A program made the position numbers and the translations under genes. Under the pieces are notes generated by a model. It ran no database searches. It was not told the DNA's origin and saw only the letters and a program-made list of their open reading frames with translations. Positions 1 through 7,279 of a stretch of DNA of 10,294 nucleotides are shown piece by piece; within the stretch, counting starts at the first letter, position 1, and each line of letters starts with the position of its first letter. The DNA comes from Tritrichomonas foetus (taxonomy: Eukaryota; Parabasalia; Tritrichomonadida; Tritrichomonadidae), in NCBI GenBank assembly GCA_001839685.1, contig MLAK01000705.1, positions 121,758 through 132,051 on the forward strand, in the 5' to 3' direction.

Positions 1-19
1 TTTTTTTTTTTTTTTTTTT
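1..19. repeat. Homopolymer T tract (T19)
   Basis: The window opens with 19 consecutive T residues and then a C. The tract may extend beyond the window edge. Such tracts are common in AT-rich protist spacers. No function is claimed. Confidence 0.9.
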
Positions 20-316
20 CCTTTCTAACAAAAATTGTAAAATGTGCTTTGCCGCCATTTTCCGATGATATCTCAACGATAAAAATTTGGTAATTTTCAT
101 CATTCTCATTATTCTCTAAATTGTAAGCATTACAATATCATGAAATTCGAAGCGTAAAGTCGTCAATAATATATCGTATAATTCGTTTTGAAACAATAAT
201 AATTCCATATTGTTTTTGGTGGTAATTATTGACATAAAATGATATAGGGTTTTTCTAACTCATAAGTCTTGAAAAATTCTTATAAGTTATGAATGCTATG
301 GGTTTGATATTTTAAA
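20..316. other. AT-rich 5' flank of the first gene
   Basis: No coding frame of note is visible here. The only structure seen is an imperfect inverted repeat: arms 257-266 and 279-288 match at 9 of 10 positions around a 12-nt spacer, about 55-85 nt upstream of the start codon. It could be a protein-binding site or chance in AT-rich DNA. Confidence 0.5.
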
Positions 317-321
317 TCACA
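317..321 (+). promoter_or_regulatory. Candidate initiator element (TCACA)
   Basis: TCACA fits the trichomonad initiator consensus TCA(+1)YW. It would place the transcription start at A319, 22 nt before the ATG at 341, in keeping with the short 5' leaders of trichomonads. A tiny ATG-TCA-GAC-TAA frame (321-332) lies inside that leader; so close to the cap it may be skipped. The five-base motif is short and chance matches are frequent. Confidence 0.35.
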
Positions 322-340
322 TGTCAGACTAAACGTACAT

Positions 341-1660
341 ATGTTTGATGATGATGATATCTTGGGTTCTTTAAATGAAGTTGAAAAAGATACTTCTCTT
401 GACGATATAAACACATTCCTACCATCAGCCACGAAAGCCAGAACATCCAAACAGAAATCAAGACGAAGGCCGCCAATGAGAACAAATTTACTCGCATCGT
501 TGAATTTAGATGATTTGATGGATGGTGTTATTGAATCTAAAGAAGAAGAACCAATTGAAAAAAAGAAACCAACAATTGTCAAACCAAAAGTAGATTTGCC
601 AAAAATTGATATTGATCCAGATGCCACTTTTTGCACAAATATTGATAGGCCAGATATTGATGAATCACTTAAAAAGTTTGAAAACAATATCATTAATTAT
701 GTAGAAAATTCATGTAAAGAGCTGACAAATTCATTTTTATCTGAATTGAGAATAAATCTTGAAAATCAGAATCCATTGGATGATATCATTTCAAAGTTTA
801 TTAAGAATGTAAGAACAAACATCAATGATATCGTTGAAGAATATGCACAACAGAAATTTGTTCCTGATAGGAGTTATGACTTTGATTTTTATTTTGATGA
901 GCTTGCTAATGTTTTGAAAACGAATAATGAAGAAAAATTTGATCAACAACTTTCGAACTTTGATATATCGGAATTGATTCTTGCCAAATCTGCTTTTGTT
1001 GATAAATCACAACAGTTGCTTGATCAAATAAAAGCAGAAAAACCTCAAACTAAATCAAATTATAGAGAAATTGATTGTTTACAAGAAAAAATGTATAACA
1101 TACAAGCGAAAAACTCAATGATGGAGAAAATTATTGACTTCTTAGATAAACAGATTCATTCAGTTAGATCAAAACAAACTACTCTGAGAAGTCGGTTTAA
1201 TGACATAAATGCTTTCCAAGATGATTTTGAAATGAAAGATCCTGAACAAAATTCATTAACTTCACAAATTGAGGATTTAATTTATGATATCAAAAATAAT
1301 CATCAGCTGTCTTTAGAGAAAGGAAGATATTCTAGTGTTAAAAGAAAGATAAAAGATATTGATGATTCTATAAAAACGTCATCATTTGAACTTCAAATGC
1401 AATTGAATAGAATTGCATCGATATACACGATTGATAACTCGTATCCTCCTGAAAACTCATTTGCTCCCTATCAATGTCAGCAACCTAGCAATCATATTTA
1501 TCCAACAAGTCATGGATTTAATCCGAGTTTGACATATCAGAGTAATCACAGAGCTAAAAACACAGATTCAAAAAATCAAATTGTATCTGATGTCAGAAGC
1601 AGATTGAAACATGTTCAACAATTTCGTATGGAAAATAACTCTTTTGTATCCAATATGTAA
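341..1660 (+). CDS. Acidic coiled-coil protein, unknown function
   Basis: This is a 439-residue protein that I do not recognise with confidence. The N-terminus opens with an Asp cluster (residues 3-6) in DDDDILGSLNE, followed by a basic patch at 32-44 (TSKQKSRRRPP). A second LLASLNLDDLMDG segment at 50-62 resembles the first, suggesting a pair of short acidic-hydrophobic linear motifs. Residues 65-90 are charged and Lys/Pro-rich. Residues 105-200 and especially 210-365 look helical, with heptad-like hydrophobics and few Pro or Gly, so a coiled coil is likely. The C-terminus (366-425) is Pro/Asn/Tyr-rich and probably disordered. No signal peptide or membrane segment is seen. The DDxLxxL repeats plus coiled coil faintly recall FBF1-type basal-body transition-fibre proteins, but this is a guess. 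The start is the first ATG after an Inr-like site, and an AATAAA follows the stop by 7 nt, supporting the 3' end. Confidence 0.88.
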   Translation: MFDDDDILGSLNEVEKDTSLDDINTFLPSATKARTSKQKSRRRPPMRTNLLASLNLDDLMDGVIESKEEEPIEKKKPTIVKPKVDLPKIDIDPDATFCTNIDRPDIDESLKKFENNIINYVENSCKELTNSFLSELRINLENQNPLDDIISKFIKNVRTNINDIVEEYAQQKFVPDRSYDFDFYFDELANVLKTNNEEKFDQQLSNFDISELILAKSAFVDKSQQLLDQIKAEKPQTKSNYREIDCLQEKMYNIQAKNSMMEKIIDFLDKQIHSVRSKQTTLRSRFNDINAFQDDFEMKDPEQNSLTSQIEDLIYDIKNNHQLSLEKGRYSSVKRKIKDIDDSIKTSSFELQMQLNRIASIYTIDNSYPPENSFAPYQCQQPSNHIYPTSHGFNPSLTYQSNHRAKNTDSKNQIVSDVRSRLKHVQQFRMENNSFVSNM

Positions 1661-1667
1661 CTATATT

Positions 1668-1673
1668 AATAAA
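1668..1673 (+). terminator. Poly(A) signal AATAAA
   Basis: AATAAA starts 8 nt after the TAA at 1658-1660. It contains the UAAA tetramer that trichomonads use as a polyadenylation signal at or just after the stop codon. Confidence 0.55.
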
Positions 1674-1719
1674 GCTATAGAATCGAGTATTCAACTATTC
1701 TGCTTTTTATACAAATTTA

Positions 1720-1779
1720 TTATTCATCACTCTTTTGTTATTCATCACTCTTTTGTTATTCATCACTCTTTTGTTATTC
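1720..1779. repeat. 18-bp tandem repeat, 3.3 copies
   Basis: Three perfect copies of TTATTCATCACTCTTTTG occupy 1720-1737, 1738-1755 and 1756-1773, followed by six bases of a fourth. The copies are identical, so the expansion is recent or actively homogenised. Being a multiple of three, the unit keeps a frame open on the plus strand (1611-1940) with a repeated SFVIHH peptide. That frame overlaps the tail of the upstream gene and is probably not a gene. Confidence 0.92.
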
Positions 1780-1917
1780 CCAATCTACAATATATTATTG
1801 GATGCGGGGAAGCTTTCGCACACGTTATTGAGATAATAACTAAAACAGAAATTAATAATAATCTAACAAGCTTTTTATTCATGAATAAAACGGAGAGAAA
1901 AAGAATAGAAATCGAAA

Positions 1918-2037
1918 ATGCTACACTTTTCACTGTTTGAATGTGTGGCTGATTGTGCAGATGCTTCTAGGCGACATAAAGATTGGAGGAAGCATTGGGT
2001 GATTCCAAATGGCGAAAAGAAAGATATAGAAATGTAA
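1918..2037 (+). pseudogene. Short relic-like ORF (39 aa), unassigned
   Basis: A 39-codon frame runs from the ATG at 1918 to the TAA at 2035-2037. Its composition stands out: it is much GC-richer than the surrounding spacer and codes for a charged, Trp-containing peptide (for example DASRRHKDWRKHWVIPNGE) rather than the Lys/Asn/Ile/Phe mixture of random AT-rich frames. An in-frame TAG (1906-1908) closes it upstream. I see no known domain. It could be the 3' remnant of a decayed gene, a small protein, or chance. Type and function are inference. Confidence 0.3.
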
Positions 2038-2291
2038 TAAATTCCATATTCAGTTTTTCATACAGGCGAATTTATTATAAAAGAAAAAGCATTGAAAAAA
2101 CCCAAAAAAATTCTTGCTTGCTTGGTTTGGAGGAGTGAACTACAGATTGAATTCACTTTGGTTTTGTTGTTGCTTACAAATTTCTTTGTAGTCACAAGAA
2201 TTTTCCATGTTTGATCAGAACGAATGTTTAAAGGTAAACTTTTTTTTTTTGCAAAAATTCCAAAAATAGATTTAGTTAATTGAGCTACTTT
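2038..2291. other. 3' flank of the helicase gene
   Basis: This AT-rich spacer lies between the relic ORF and the helicase stop. A minus-strand open frame of 80 codons (2058-2300) starts inside the last helicase codons. It encodes only a Lys/Ser/Phe-rich low-complexity sequence and is most simply read as 3' untranslated DNA. Homopolymer runs of T and A are present. Confidence 0.5.
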
Positions 2292-2295
2292 TTTA
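2292..2295 (-). terminator. TAAA poly(A) signal overlapping the helicase stop
   Basis: On the minus strand the stop TAA (2295-2293) is followed by A, giving TAAA. A stop codon embedded in UAAA is the classic trichomonad 3'-end arrangement. Confidence 0.5.
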
Positions 2296-3558
2296 CGCAT
2301 TCATGTATGTACCTGCGTCGACATTTTCTGGAAGCTCTGGGATTTCGACAGTGAACCTCTTTTGGATATCTTCAAGCATGGCTACGTCTTCGTCTGTGGA
2401 CACGAAAGAAATTGCGAGACCCTTTGTACCGAAACGGCCTGCACGCCCAACACGGTGGAGGTAAGTGTCGGACGATTGTGGCATATCGTAGTTGATTACG
2501 ATGTTTACGCGCTCCACGTCGATACCACGGGCGAAGAGATCGGTAGAGACGAGAATCTTCTTTGAGAAGTTCTTGAAAAGGCGGAGGGCCTTGATACGAT
2601 CGATCTGTGGCATCTTACTGTGGATTGCGATTGATGGGTACTGGACCTCGTTCAAAATGTCATCGAGGACCTTGGCTCGGCTCTTCTTCGATACGAAAAT
2701 GACGACTTGATTGAATTTGAAATTGTCGAGGATTTCGAGCAGCTTCCTGTTCTTCTCTGTGGCCTCAAGCTTGGTGTAAAACTGTTGGAGACCGTGGAGG
2801 GTGAGTTTCTTTTTGTCGTCGAGGTAGATTTCTGTTGGATTGCGGGTGAACTTCCTGCATACTTCCTTCATAGATTCCGGCATAGTGGCTGTGAAGAGCA
2901 TTGTTTGTTTGATATTTGGTAAACCGTTATAGATATCTTGGACTTGTTTCTTCATATCCTCATGCTCGAGGACTTTGTCGGCTTCATCAATGACGAAGAA
3001 CCTAAGCTTGGAAAGATTGAGTGGGGAGTTCCTGTCCTTGATCAAATCCTGGCAACGTCCTGGCGTGGCGACAATGATGTTTGGCTTCTCGTCCTTGATG
3101 AGCTGGATCTGGGTGCTCTTTGGCATTCCTCCATAAATGACGACTGTCTTGACCTTCATGTATGCAGAGAATCTGTTGAATTCGGTACCAATCTGATAGG
3201 CGAGTTCTCTGGTTGGGGCAATGACAAGGCAAGCGATCTCACCTTCGACTGGATCGAGTTGCTGAAGGATGGAGATAACAAAAACAGCCGTTTTACCCAT
3301 ACCTGATTGACCTTGGCAAATGATGTCGCTACCGAGGAGGGCATGTGGGATACATTCCTGCTGAACTTCAGAGGGATGCTCGAAGGCGTTATCTCCAATA
3401 GCGTGCATGAGTTCTGGGATTAACAAGAAATCGCGGAAACCAGCGGAGTGGATAGCGACGTGGCCTTTGAAGCCTTTTTTGTCTTGTTTGGAACTGTGTT
3501 CCTTTGGTTCTTCGACTTCTTCGTAGTTAAGAAGCTCGTCTTCGATTGGATCAGCCAT
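2293..3558 (-). CDS. UAP56: DEAD-box RNA helicase, UAP56/Sub2 (DDX39) family
   Basis: This is a 421-residue nuclear ATP-dependent RNA helicase of the UAP56/Sub2 family, which remodels spliceosomal RNA and loads export factors in TREX. The acidic N-terminus (DPIEDELLNYEE) and HSAGFRDFLL..PEL..AI match the UAP56 signature. Motifs in order from the ATG: Q motif about 58-72 (FEHPSEVQQECIP); Walker A GQSGMGKTA 83-91 (Lys89); PTRELA 115-120; TPGR 165-168; DEAD 191-194; TAT 223-225; LTLHGLQQFY about 252-261; ARGID 343-347; HRVGRAGR 368-375; C-terminal FGTKGLAISFVS..D.A.L..IQ.RF. Length is close to human (428). I chose the ATG at 3558: the frame is open five codons further to a TTG, but MADPIEDEL aligns with the family N-terminus. 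The DEAD box where UAP56/Sub2 usually has DECD, and TAT in place of SAT, are unusual. Codon use is GC-richer than in the neighbours, which suggests high expression. Confidence 0.95.
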   Translation of the reverse strand: MADPIEDELLNYEEVEEPKEHSSKQDKKGFKGHVAIHSAGFRDFLLIPELMHAIGDNAFEHPSEVQQECIPHALLGSDIICQGQSGMGKTAVFVISILQQLDPVEGEIACLVIAPTRELAYQIGTEFNRFSAYMKVKTVVIYGGMPKSTQIQLIKDEKPNIIVATPGRCQDLIKDRNSPLNLSKLRFFVIDEADKVLEHEDMKKQVQDIYNGLPNIKQTMLFTATMPESMKEVCRKFTRNPTEIYLDDKKKLTLHGLQQFYTKLEATEKNRKLLEILDNFKFNQVVIFVSKKSRAKVLDDILNEVQYPSIAIHSKMPQIDRIKALRLFKNFSKKILVSTDLFARGIDVERVNIVINYDMPQSSDTYLHRVGRAGRFGTKGLAISFVSTDEDVAMLEDIQKRFTVEIPELPENVDAGTYMNA

Positions 3559-3588
3559 CGAATTTTGTGGCAAGTTTCTCTCAAAAAT

Positions 3589-3595
3589 AAACGGT
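3589..3595. promoter_or_regulatory. Myb-like AAACGGT box upstream of the helicase
   Basis: AAACGGT (plus-strand orientation) lies about 31-37 nt upstream of the helicase ATG. The AACGG core resembles Myb recognition elements and is close to, but not a full match for, the trichomonad M3 promoter motif as I remember it. The same heptamer lies upstream of the SET1 gene. Confidence 0.25.
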
Positions 3596-3618
3596 ATTTA
3601 GTGGCCAGATAAATTAAT

Positions 3619-3623
3619 AATGA
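3619..3623 (-). promoter_or_regulatory. Candidate initiator element (TCATT)
   Basis: On the minus strand TCATT fits the trichomonad Inr TCAYW, with A3621 as the possible start, 63 nt upstream of the helicase ATG. That leader is longer than usual for trichomonads. No better match lies closer. Confidence 0.25.
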
Positions 3624-3872
3624 TTGACCATTCACACCTAAAATTCACCTTTTTGAATCTTTATTTTATCACAAATTTCTTGATGTGAATATATCTGACT
3701 AAATAAACGTATTAATCAATAAAACGAGATTATTATTAGCCTAATACGTTTCAAACAACTATATATTAACTATATTCAAAAATTAGAAAGTGATTTTCCT
3801 TTGTACATGAAGATAATTATGATTTTTCCTAATCTTACTTTTCAATAATTTATTCAACTTTTTGAAATTCTG

Positions 3873-3899
3873 TCACTTATCAATTCAAATCATAAGTGA
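3873..3899. repeat. 8-bp inverted repeat, 11-nt loop
   Basis: TCACTTAT (3873-3880) and ATAAGTGA (3892-3899) are perfect reverse complements. A further ATAAGTG copy follows at 3906-3912. The element could form a small hairpin or be a dimer-binding site. Confidence 0.7.
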
Positions 3900-3907
3900 T
3901 TAAACAT

Positions 3908-3979
3908 AAGTGTTTTACTTTACCATATTTCAAGTAAATTGAAAAGGAATCTATCAGGAAATGCCAGGTTAAAACACTT
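3908..3979. repeat. 10-bp inverted repeat, 52-nt spacer
   Basis: AAGTGTTTTA (3908-3917) and TAAAACACTT (3970-3979) are perfect reverse complements. The left arm overlaps the third ATAAGTG copy of the adjacent hairpin-like element. No function can be assigned. Confidence 0.65.
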
Positions 3980-4082
3980 CTTTCAAATCTTGGCGTAATA
4001 AACACAACCATATTATTTCTACAAAAAAAGAATCTGATAATAATAACACAAATTATTCAAAGATGTAACATATCTTTATATC

Positions 4083-4088
4083 TTTATT
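4083..4088 (-). terminator. Candidate poly(A) signal AATAAA for SET1
   Basis: On the minus strand AATAAA begins 40 nt after the TAA stop of the SET1 gene (4131-4129). Unlike the helicase, this stop is not itself inside TAAA. Confidence 0.4.
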
Positions 4089-4128
4089 TAAATAGTATTA
4101 ATTTTAAAAATATATTATAAAACACAAA

Positions 4129-6816
4129 TTAATCAGAGTCCTCATTATACATCATGAGATCTCTCTGTTTTCTAATTTCTGGATCTTCGCAGTAGTTCAA
4201 GTACCCTAGACAATTCTTTGATCCACAGTAGCATTTTTCCCATTTTGTTTTATCTTCTTCAAATTCCATTTGGTAATTAAATGTAATTTCATCATGCGGC
4301 TTAATATTTTTCAATGCGTAGAAAGAAATCGTTTGTGTACCACTAATGTTAATAATTTTTGATCTACAGTTTGGATGACAGCTGTGGTTCAAAAATCTTG
4401 CTTTACCACCTTTAACAGTTGCATCAACAACATATTCTTCATCAATTCTGAATAGATACATATGTGGCAAACCTTGATTTTCGTATTTCTTTTCTCTTAA
4501 ATCAGCAACTCTTGAACGTATCATATCACCTGTATATTCACAAATGAAAGAATCCGCAGAGATTGGCTCAAGTGCGAAAAGACCCCAACCTTGAATTGCT
4601 GATTTATCGAAATAAACCCTTTTTCCAACAATTCCAGTTGTTGATTTGAAGTTGTTTGTTGTTTGTCTCATAAACAATTTCTGTCGTCTTTGTTGTTCAA
4701 CAGCATTTGGAAATTGACTTTGACATAATGTTAAACCACTATCACGTGCCACAATGAAAGGTTGTCTTCTTGCTTCAGCACAAGCACGTAAATATTTTCT
4801 TTTTATTGATTCATCAATTTTATGAATGGGTGTCAAACGAGAGGAACTATTTTGTAATGGTGGCTGTTCAAGCTTATCAAATTGGTTATGTTCTTCTTTT
4901 TGTTGAATTTCTTGTTCAACTTTTTTCTGGTATTTTCGACTGTCTTTTTTAATCATTTCTGTTTTTCTTTCACGAGTTGCTGTTTTAACTTTCTTTCTTA
5001 AAGTTTGAACTTTTCGTGACGGAGAAAGATAGAAATTAATGATAGTTTTAGAAGCATAAAAGTTTACACCAAAAGAATTGGAATTTCCAAAACGTTTTGG
5101 TGCTGGCAACATAATTCTTTGTTTTATTCTTTCTCTACGCAGAACAGGAACATATAAATCTGGAATTAATAACTCAGAGCAGTCTTTCATGCATTCTTCG
5201 ATTAATTTCGAAGTTATAATTTTAAGAACATTAGTTTTAAGCCACTCTTTATTTACAACACGTGTAACGTATGAATTTACAAACCCACTCATATGTTGTG
5301 GACCAAAAGCAATGAGAAAATCATTCACAGATGCCATGTTTTTATGATACGTGAATAATAATTTCTCATTTGGATAATATTCAAAAGTAATTTTATCAAA
5401 AGGTTCTAAATATCCAGGTATTTTGTCTTGATGCATGTAAGCATTATGTAAAAGTAAACAAACAGGTGGATCACAAATTGATTCTTCTGCTTCTTTTCGT
5501 AGAAGAATCATTTGATCAATTTTTTTCTTATCTGCAAGTTGGTATGAATAATTGCCATCTCTTTTTATGATCATTTTACGTCTGTTTAAACGCGCAATAG
5601 CATGTTCGGCCATTGTATGGGTGACAAATTTGGCAAAAACCGCACAGTATGACAATCTTGCGTATCTGACAATTTTTCCGGAATATTCAAGCATTTTTCG
5701 AATATAATGATCTAATATGTAATGTGGAGCAGTTACTTCAACAAGTGCATTACCTTCATTTTTCATTTCCATGCATTTCGGAGCGAATATTGGTGGTTGA
5801 ATTGTTACTGGTTTAATCAAGGCAGGCGGAATGTTTCCATGTGGTACTGATGGCGACCTTTGCATGCGAGTGATTTCTACTGGGTATTCAGAATCAATTC
5901 TATCGACCGAATCTGATCTAGAAGAAGATCGATGCCTATGCTTTCCATAATCGTCGTCATATGGGCTTCTGCGATCATCGTCGCTATATTTCCTTCTGGA
6001 TGATAAATATTTCGAATCTCTATATTCTTTATCATAATAGTCTTTTTCATAATAATCCTTTTCATAGTAGTCTTTTTCGTAGTAGTCTTTCTCATGATAT
6101 TCTCTTCGATAATCTTTGTCATCATTTCGATAGGATTCTTTTCGGTAATCTTTTATATAGTCTTTTGAAGAGTATTCTTTCCCGTAATCATCATAATCAT
6201 TTCGGTAATCTTTTGAGTGACTTTTGGGTTTTTCAATAAGTTGTTCTTTTGGTTTTAATTGTTCTTTTTTCTTTTCGCTTGGTATTTCTTTTTCTGATTT
6301 CTTTTTGGAATCTTTATTTTTGAGATCATCGTCGAAATCAACGGAATTTGGCCTCCGTAATCGAGATTCTGAGTCTAAACTGCGTATTGGGTCTAAAGAG
6401 TCACGAATCGATGAAGAAGAGGAATGTCGCTGGGATCTTCGATCTTCGAATATTACTTCTTTTTCTCGATCAATATTTGAAGAAGAACCTGTTCTGTAAT
6501 CACTGAAAATTGGGATGTCTGAGTGGCGTGACGAATAGGAATAGCGTTCATCTGAATATCGATAACCGCGACTGTCGCGAGAAAGTGAAGAGCCAGATGA
6601 CCGATATGGTGGATCGATATATTTGGAGCTACCGGATGAGACCATTCGGCCACTCGTTGGGCTATCATATTCTCGATAATGGGAATAGCGGGGCGCATCT
6701 TGGTAATACTGTCGGGGCTGCTGGCCTCTATAGTCGTATATTTCACGGGGTTCATGTCTTGACTCATCGCGCGAAGAAAAGTCAGTCGATGGCTGACGAT
6801 TCTTCTTTTCACTCAT
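4129..6816 (-). CDS. SET1: SET1-type histone H3K4 methyltransferase
   Basis: This is an 895-residue nuclear lysine methyltransferase, the catalytic subunit expected in a COMPASS-like complex that methylates histone H3 Lys4 at active genes. Residues 1-330 are low complexity: Arg/Ser/Tyr/Asp-rich with RS-like stretches, an acidic-basic Lys/Glu block (about 165-200) and tandem KDYYE repeats (241-265). Residues about 357-427 fit an RRM, and 451-513 a second degenerate RRM-like fold, as in yeast Set1. A basic linker (about 600-640) precedes the SET domain at about 731-851: GWGLFALEPI (743-752), EYTGDMIRSRVADLREKKY (760-778), ARFLNHSCHPNC (806-817), ITFNY (844-848). The post-SET CYCGSKNC (862-869) keeps the zinc Cys residues, with Cys813. 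RSRVADLREKKY marks the Set1/MLL class rather than SET2, SUV39 or EZ; the RRMs favour Set1 over MLL. I see no clear WDR5-binding N-SET motif. Phe846 replaces the usual Tyr of YDY. The start is the first ATG, with Inr-like TCATT 33 nt upstream. Confidence 0.92.
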   Translation of the reverse strand: MSEKKNRQPSTDFSSRDESRHEPREIYDYRGQQPRQYYQDAPRYSHYREYDSPTSGRMVSSGSSKYIDPPYRSSGSSLSRDSRGYRYSDERYSYSSRHSDIPIFSDYRTGSSSNIDREKEVIFEDRRSQRHSSSSSIRDSLDPIRSLDSESRLRRPNSVDFDDDLKNKDSKKKSEKEIPSEKKKEQLKPKEQLIEKPKSHSKDYRNDYDDYGKEYSSKDYIKDYRKESYRNDDKDYRREYHEKDYYEKDYYEKDYYEKDYYDKEYRDSKYLSSRRKYSDDDRRSPYDDDYGKHRHRSSSRSDSVDRIDSEYPVEITRMQRSPSVPHGNIPPALIKPVTIQPPIFAPKCMEMKNEGNALVEVTAPHYILDHYIRKMLEYSGKIVRYARLSYCAVFAKFVTHTMAEHAIARLNRRKMIIKRDGNYSYQLADKKKIDQMILLRKEAEESICDPPVCLLLHNAYMHQDKIPGYLEPFDKITFEYYPNEKLLFTYHKNMASVNDFLIAFGPQHMSGFVNSYVTRVVNKEWLKTNVLKIITSKLIEECMKDCSELLIPDLYVPVLRRERIKQRIMLPAPKRFGNSNSFGVNFYASKTIINFYLSPSRKVQTLRKKVKTATRERKTEMIKKDSRKYQKKVEQEIQQKEEHNQFDKLEQPPLQNSSSRLTPIHKIDESIKRKYLRACAEARRQPFIVARDSGLTLCQSQFPNAVEQQRRQKLFMRQTTNNFKSTTGIVGKRVYFDKSAIQGWGLFALEPISADSFICEYTGDMIRSRVADLREKKYENQGLPHMYLFRIDEEYVVDATVKGGKARFLNHSCHPNCRSKIINISGTQTISFYALKNIKPHDEITFNYQMEFEEDKTKWEKCYCGSKNCLGYLNYCEDPEIRKQRDLMMYNEDSD
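6022..6096 (-). repeat. Coding 15-bp tandem repeat (KDYYE), 5 degenerate units
   Basis: Within the SET1 N-terminus, residues 241-265 are five tandem pentapeptides of (H/Y)-(E/D)-K-(D/E)-Y type, encoded by 15-bp units that differ by third-position changes. More dispersed KDY and DYR motifs flank it (about 201-240). The divergence between units points to an older expansion kept in frame. Confidence 0.85.
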
Positions 6817-6846
6817 TGCTAAGCCAAAAAAAGTGCCAACGTATAG

Positions 6847-6851
6847 AATGA
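6847..6851 (-). promoter_or_regulatory. Candidate initiator element (TCATT) of SET1
   Basis: The minus-strand TCATT fits TCAYW with A6849 as the putative start, giving a 32-33 nt leader before the ATG at 6816. The motif is short, so this is suggestive only. Confidence 0.35.
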
Positions 6852-6867
6852 TCGATGAAGATTTTCG

Positions 6868-6874
6868 ACCGTTT
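6868..6874. promoter_or_regulatory. Myb-like AAACGGT box upstream of SET1
   Basis: The minus strand reads AAACGGT about 52-58 nt upstream of the SET1 ATG, the same heptamer as upstream of the helicase gene but in the opposite orientation relative to the gene. Its AACGG core resembles a Myb recognition element. Confidence 0.25.
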
Positions 6875-7279
6875 TATATCACATGTCTTATTATTGATCA
6901 TCTTGAGAAGAAAGTTATGGATTAATGTTCTTTCGCGATTTCTTTAATATTGAGCAATGAATATTCACTATTATTGAATCATTAAATGCTAATTTCGACT
7001 ATTAGTAAAGCAAAGTTTTTCGAACTATTCTAATATCAGTTTCATTCATTTCTTAAAGCACAATACATTAGTATATTATTTCAATCAATATTATCACTAT
7101 ATCACTATTTTCGTTCAATTGCAAAAGTAGACATTTATTTATTCTCAAGATTATAAATTGAAATCAATTTTTCTTTTTTTTTTGATTCACCATTTGATTG
7201 CAATACTATGTGATATATATGTGAATGAAAATTTAAGTTCATTGTGAAACTAATATTCACGGTGAACTCATTTTAATAC

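Larger units (their letters stand above)
3624..4128. other. Spacer between SET1 and helicase genes
   Basis: The 570-nt gap between the SET1 stop and the helicase ATG holds no credible coding frame. It carries the SET1 3' end signal, the helicase upstream region and a cluster of inverted repeats (listed separately). Confidence 0.6.

Noticed and set aside
280..693. 137-codon minus-strand ORF antisense to the first gene
   Set aside because: Its Ser/Phe/Ile-rich composition mirrors Lys/Glu/Asp-rich codons of the sense gene; a shadow.
1611..1940. 109-codon plus-strand ORF with a repeated SFVIHH peptide
   Set aside because: It starts inside the first gene in another frame, is kept open by the 18-bp repeat, and shows no domain or coding signal beyond that.
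2058..2300. 80-codon minus-strand ORF overlapping the helicase stop
   Set aside because: It starts within the last helicase codons and encodes Lys/Ser/Phe-rich low-complexity text typical of AT-rich 3' flank. Overlapping cistrons are not expected in a eukaryote.
3559..3573. Helicase start five codons upstream
   Set aside because: The codon there is TTG on the minus strand, not ATG. The ATG at 3558 fits the UAP56 N-terminus and eukaryotic initiation.
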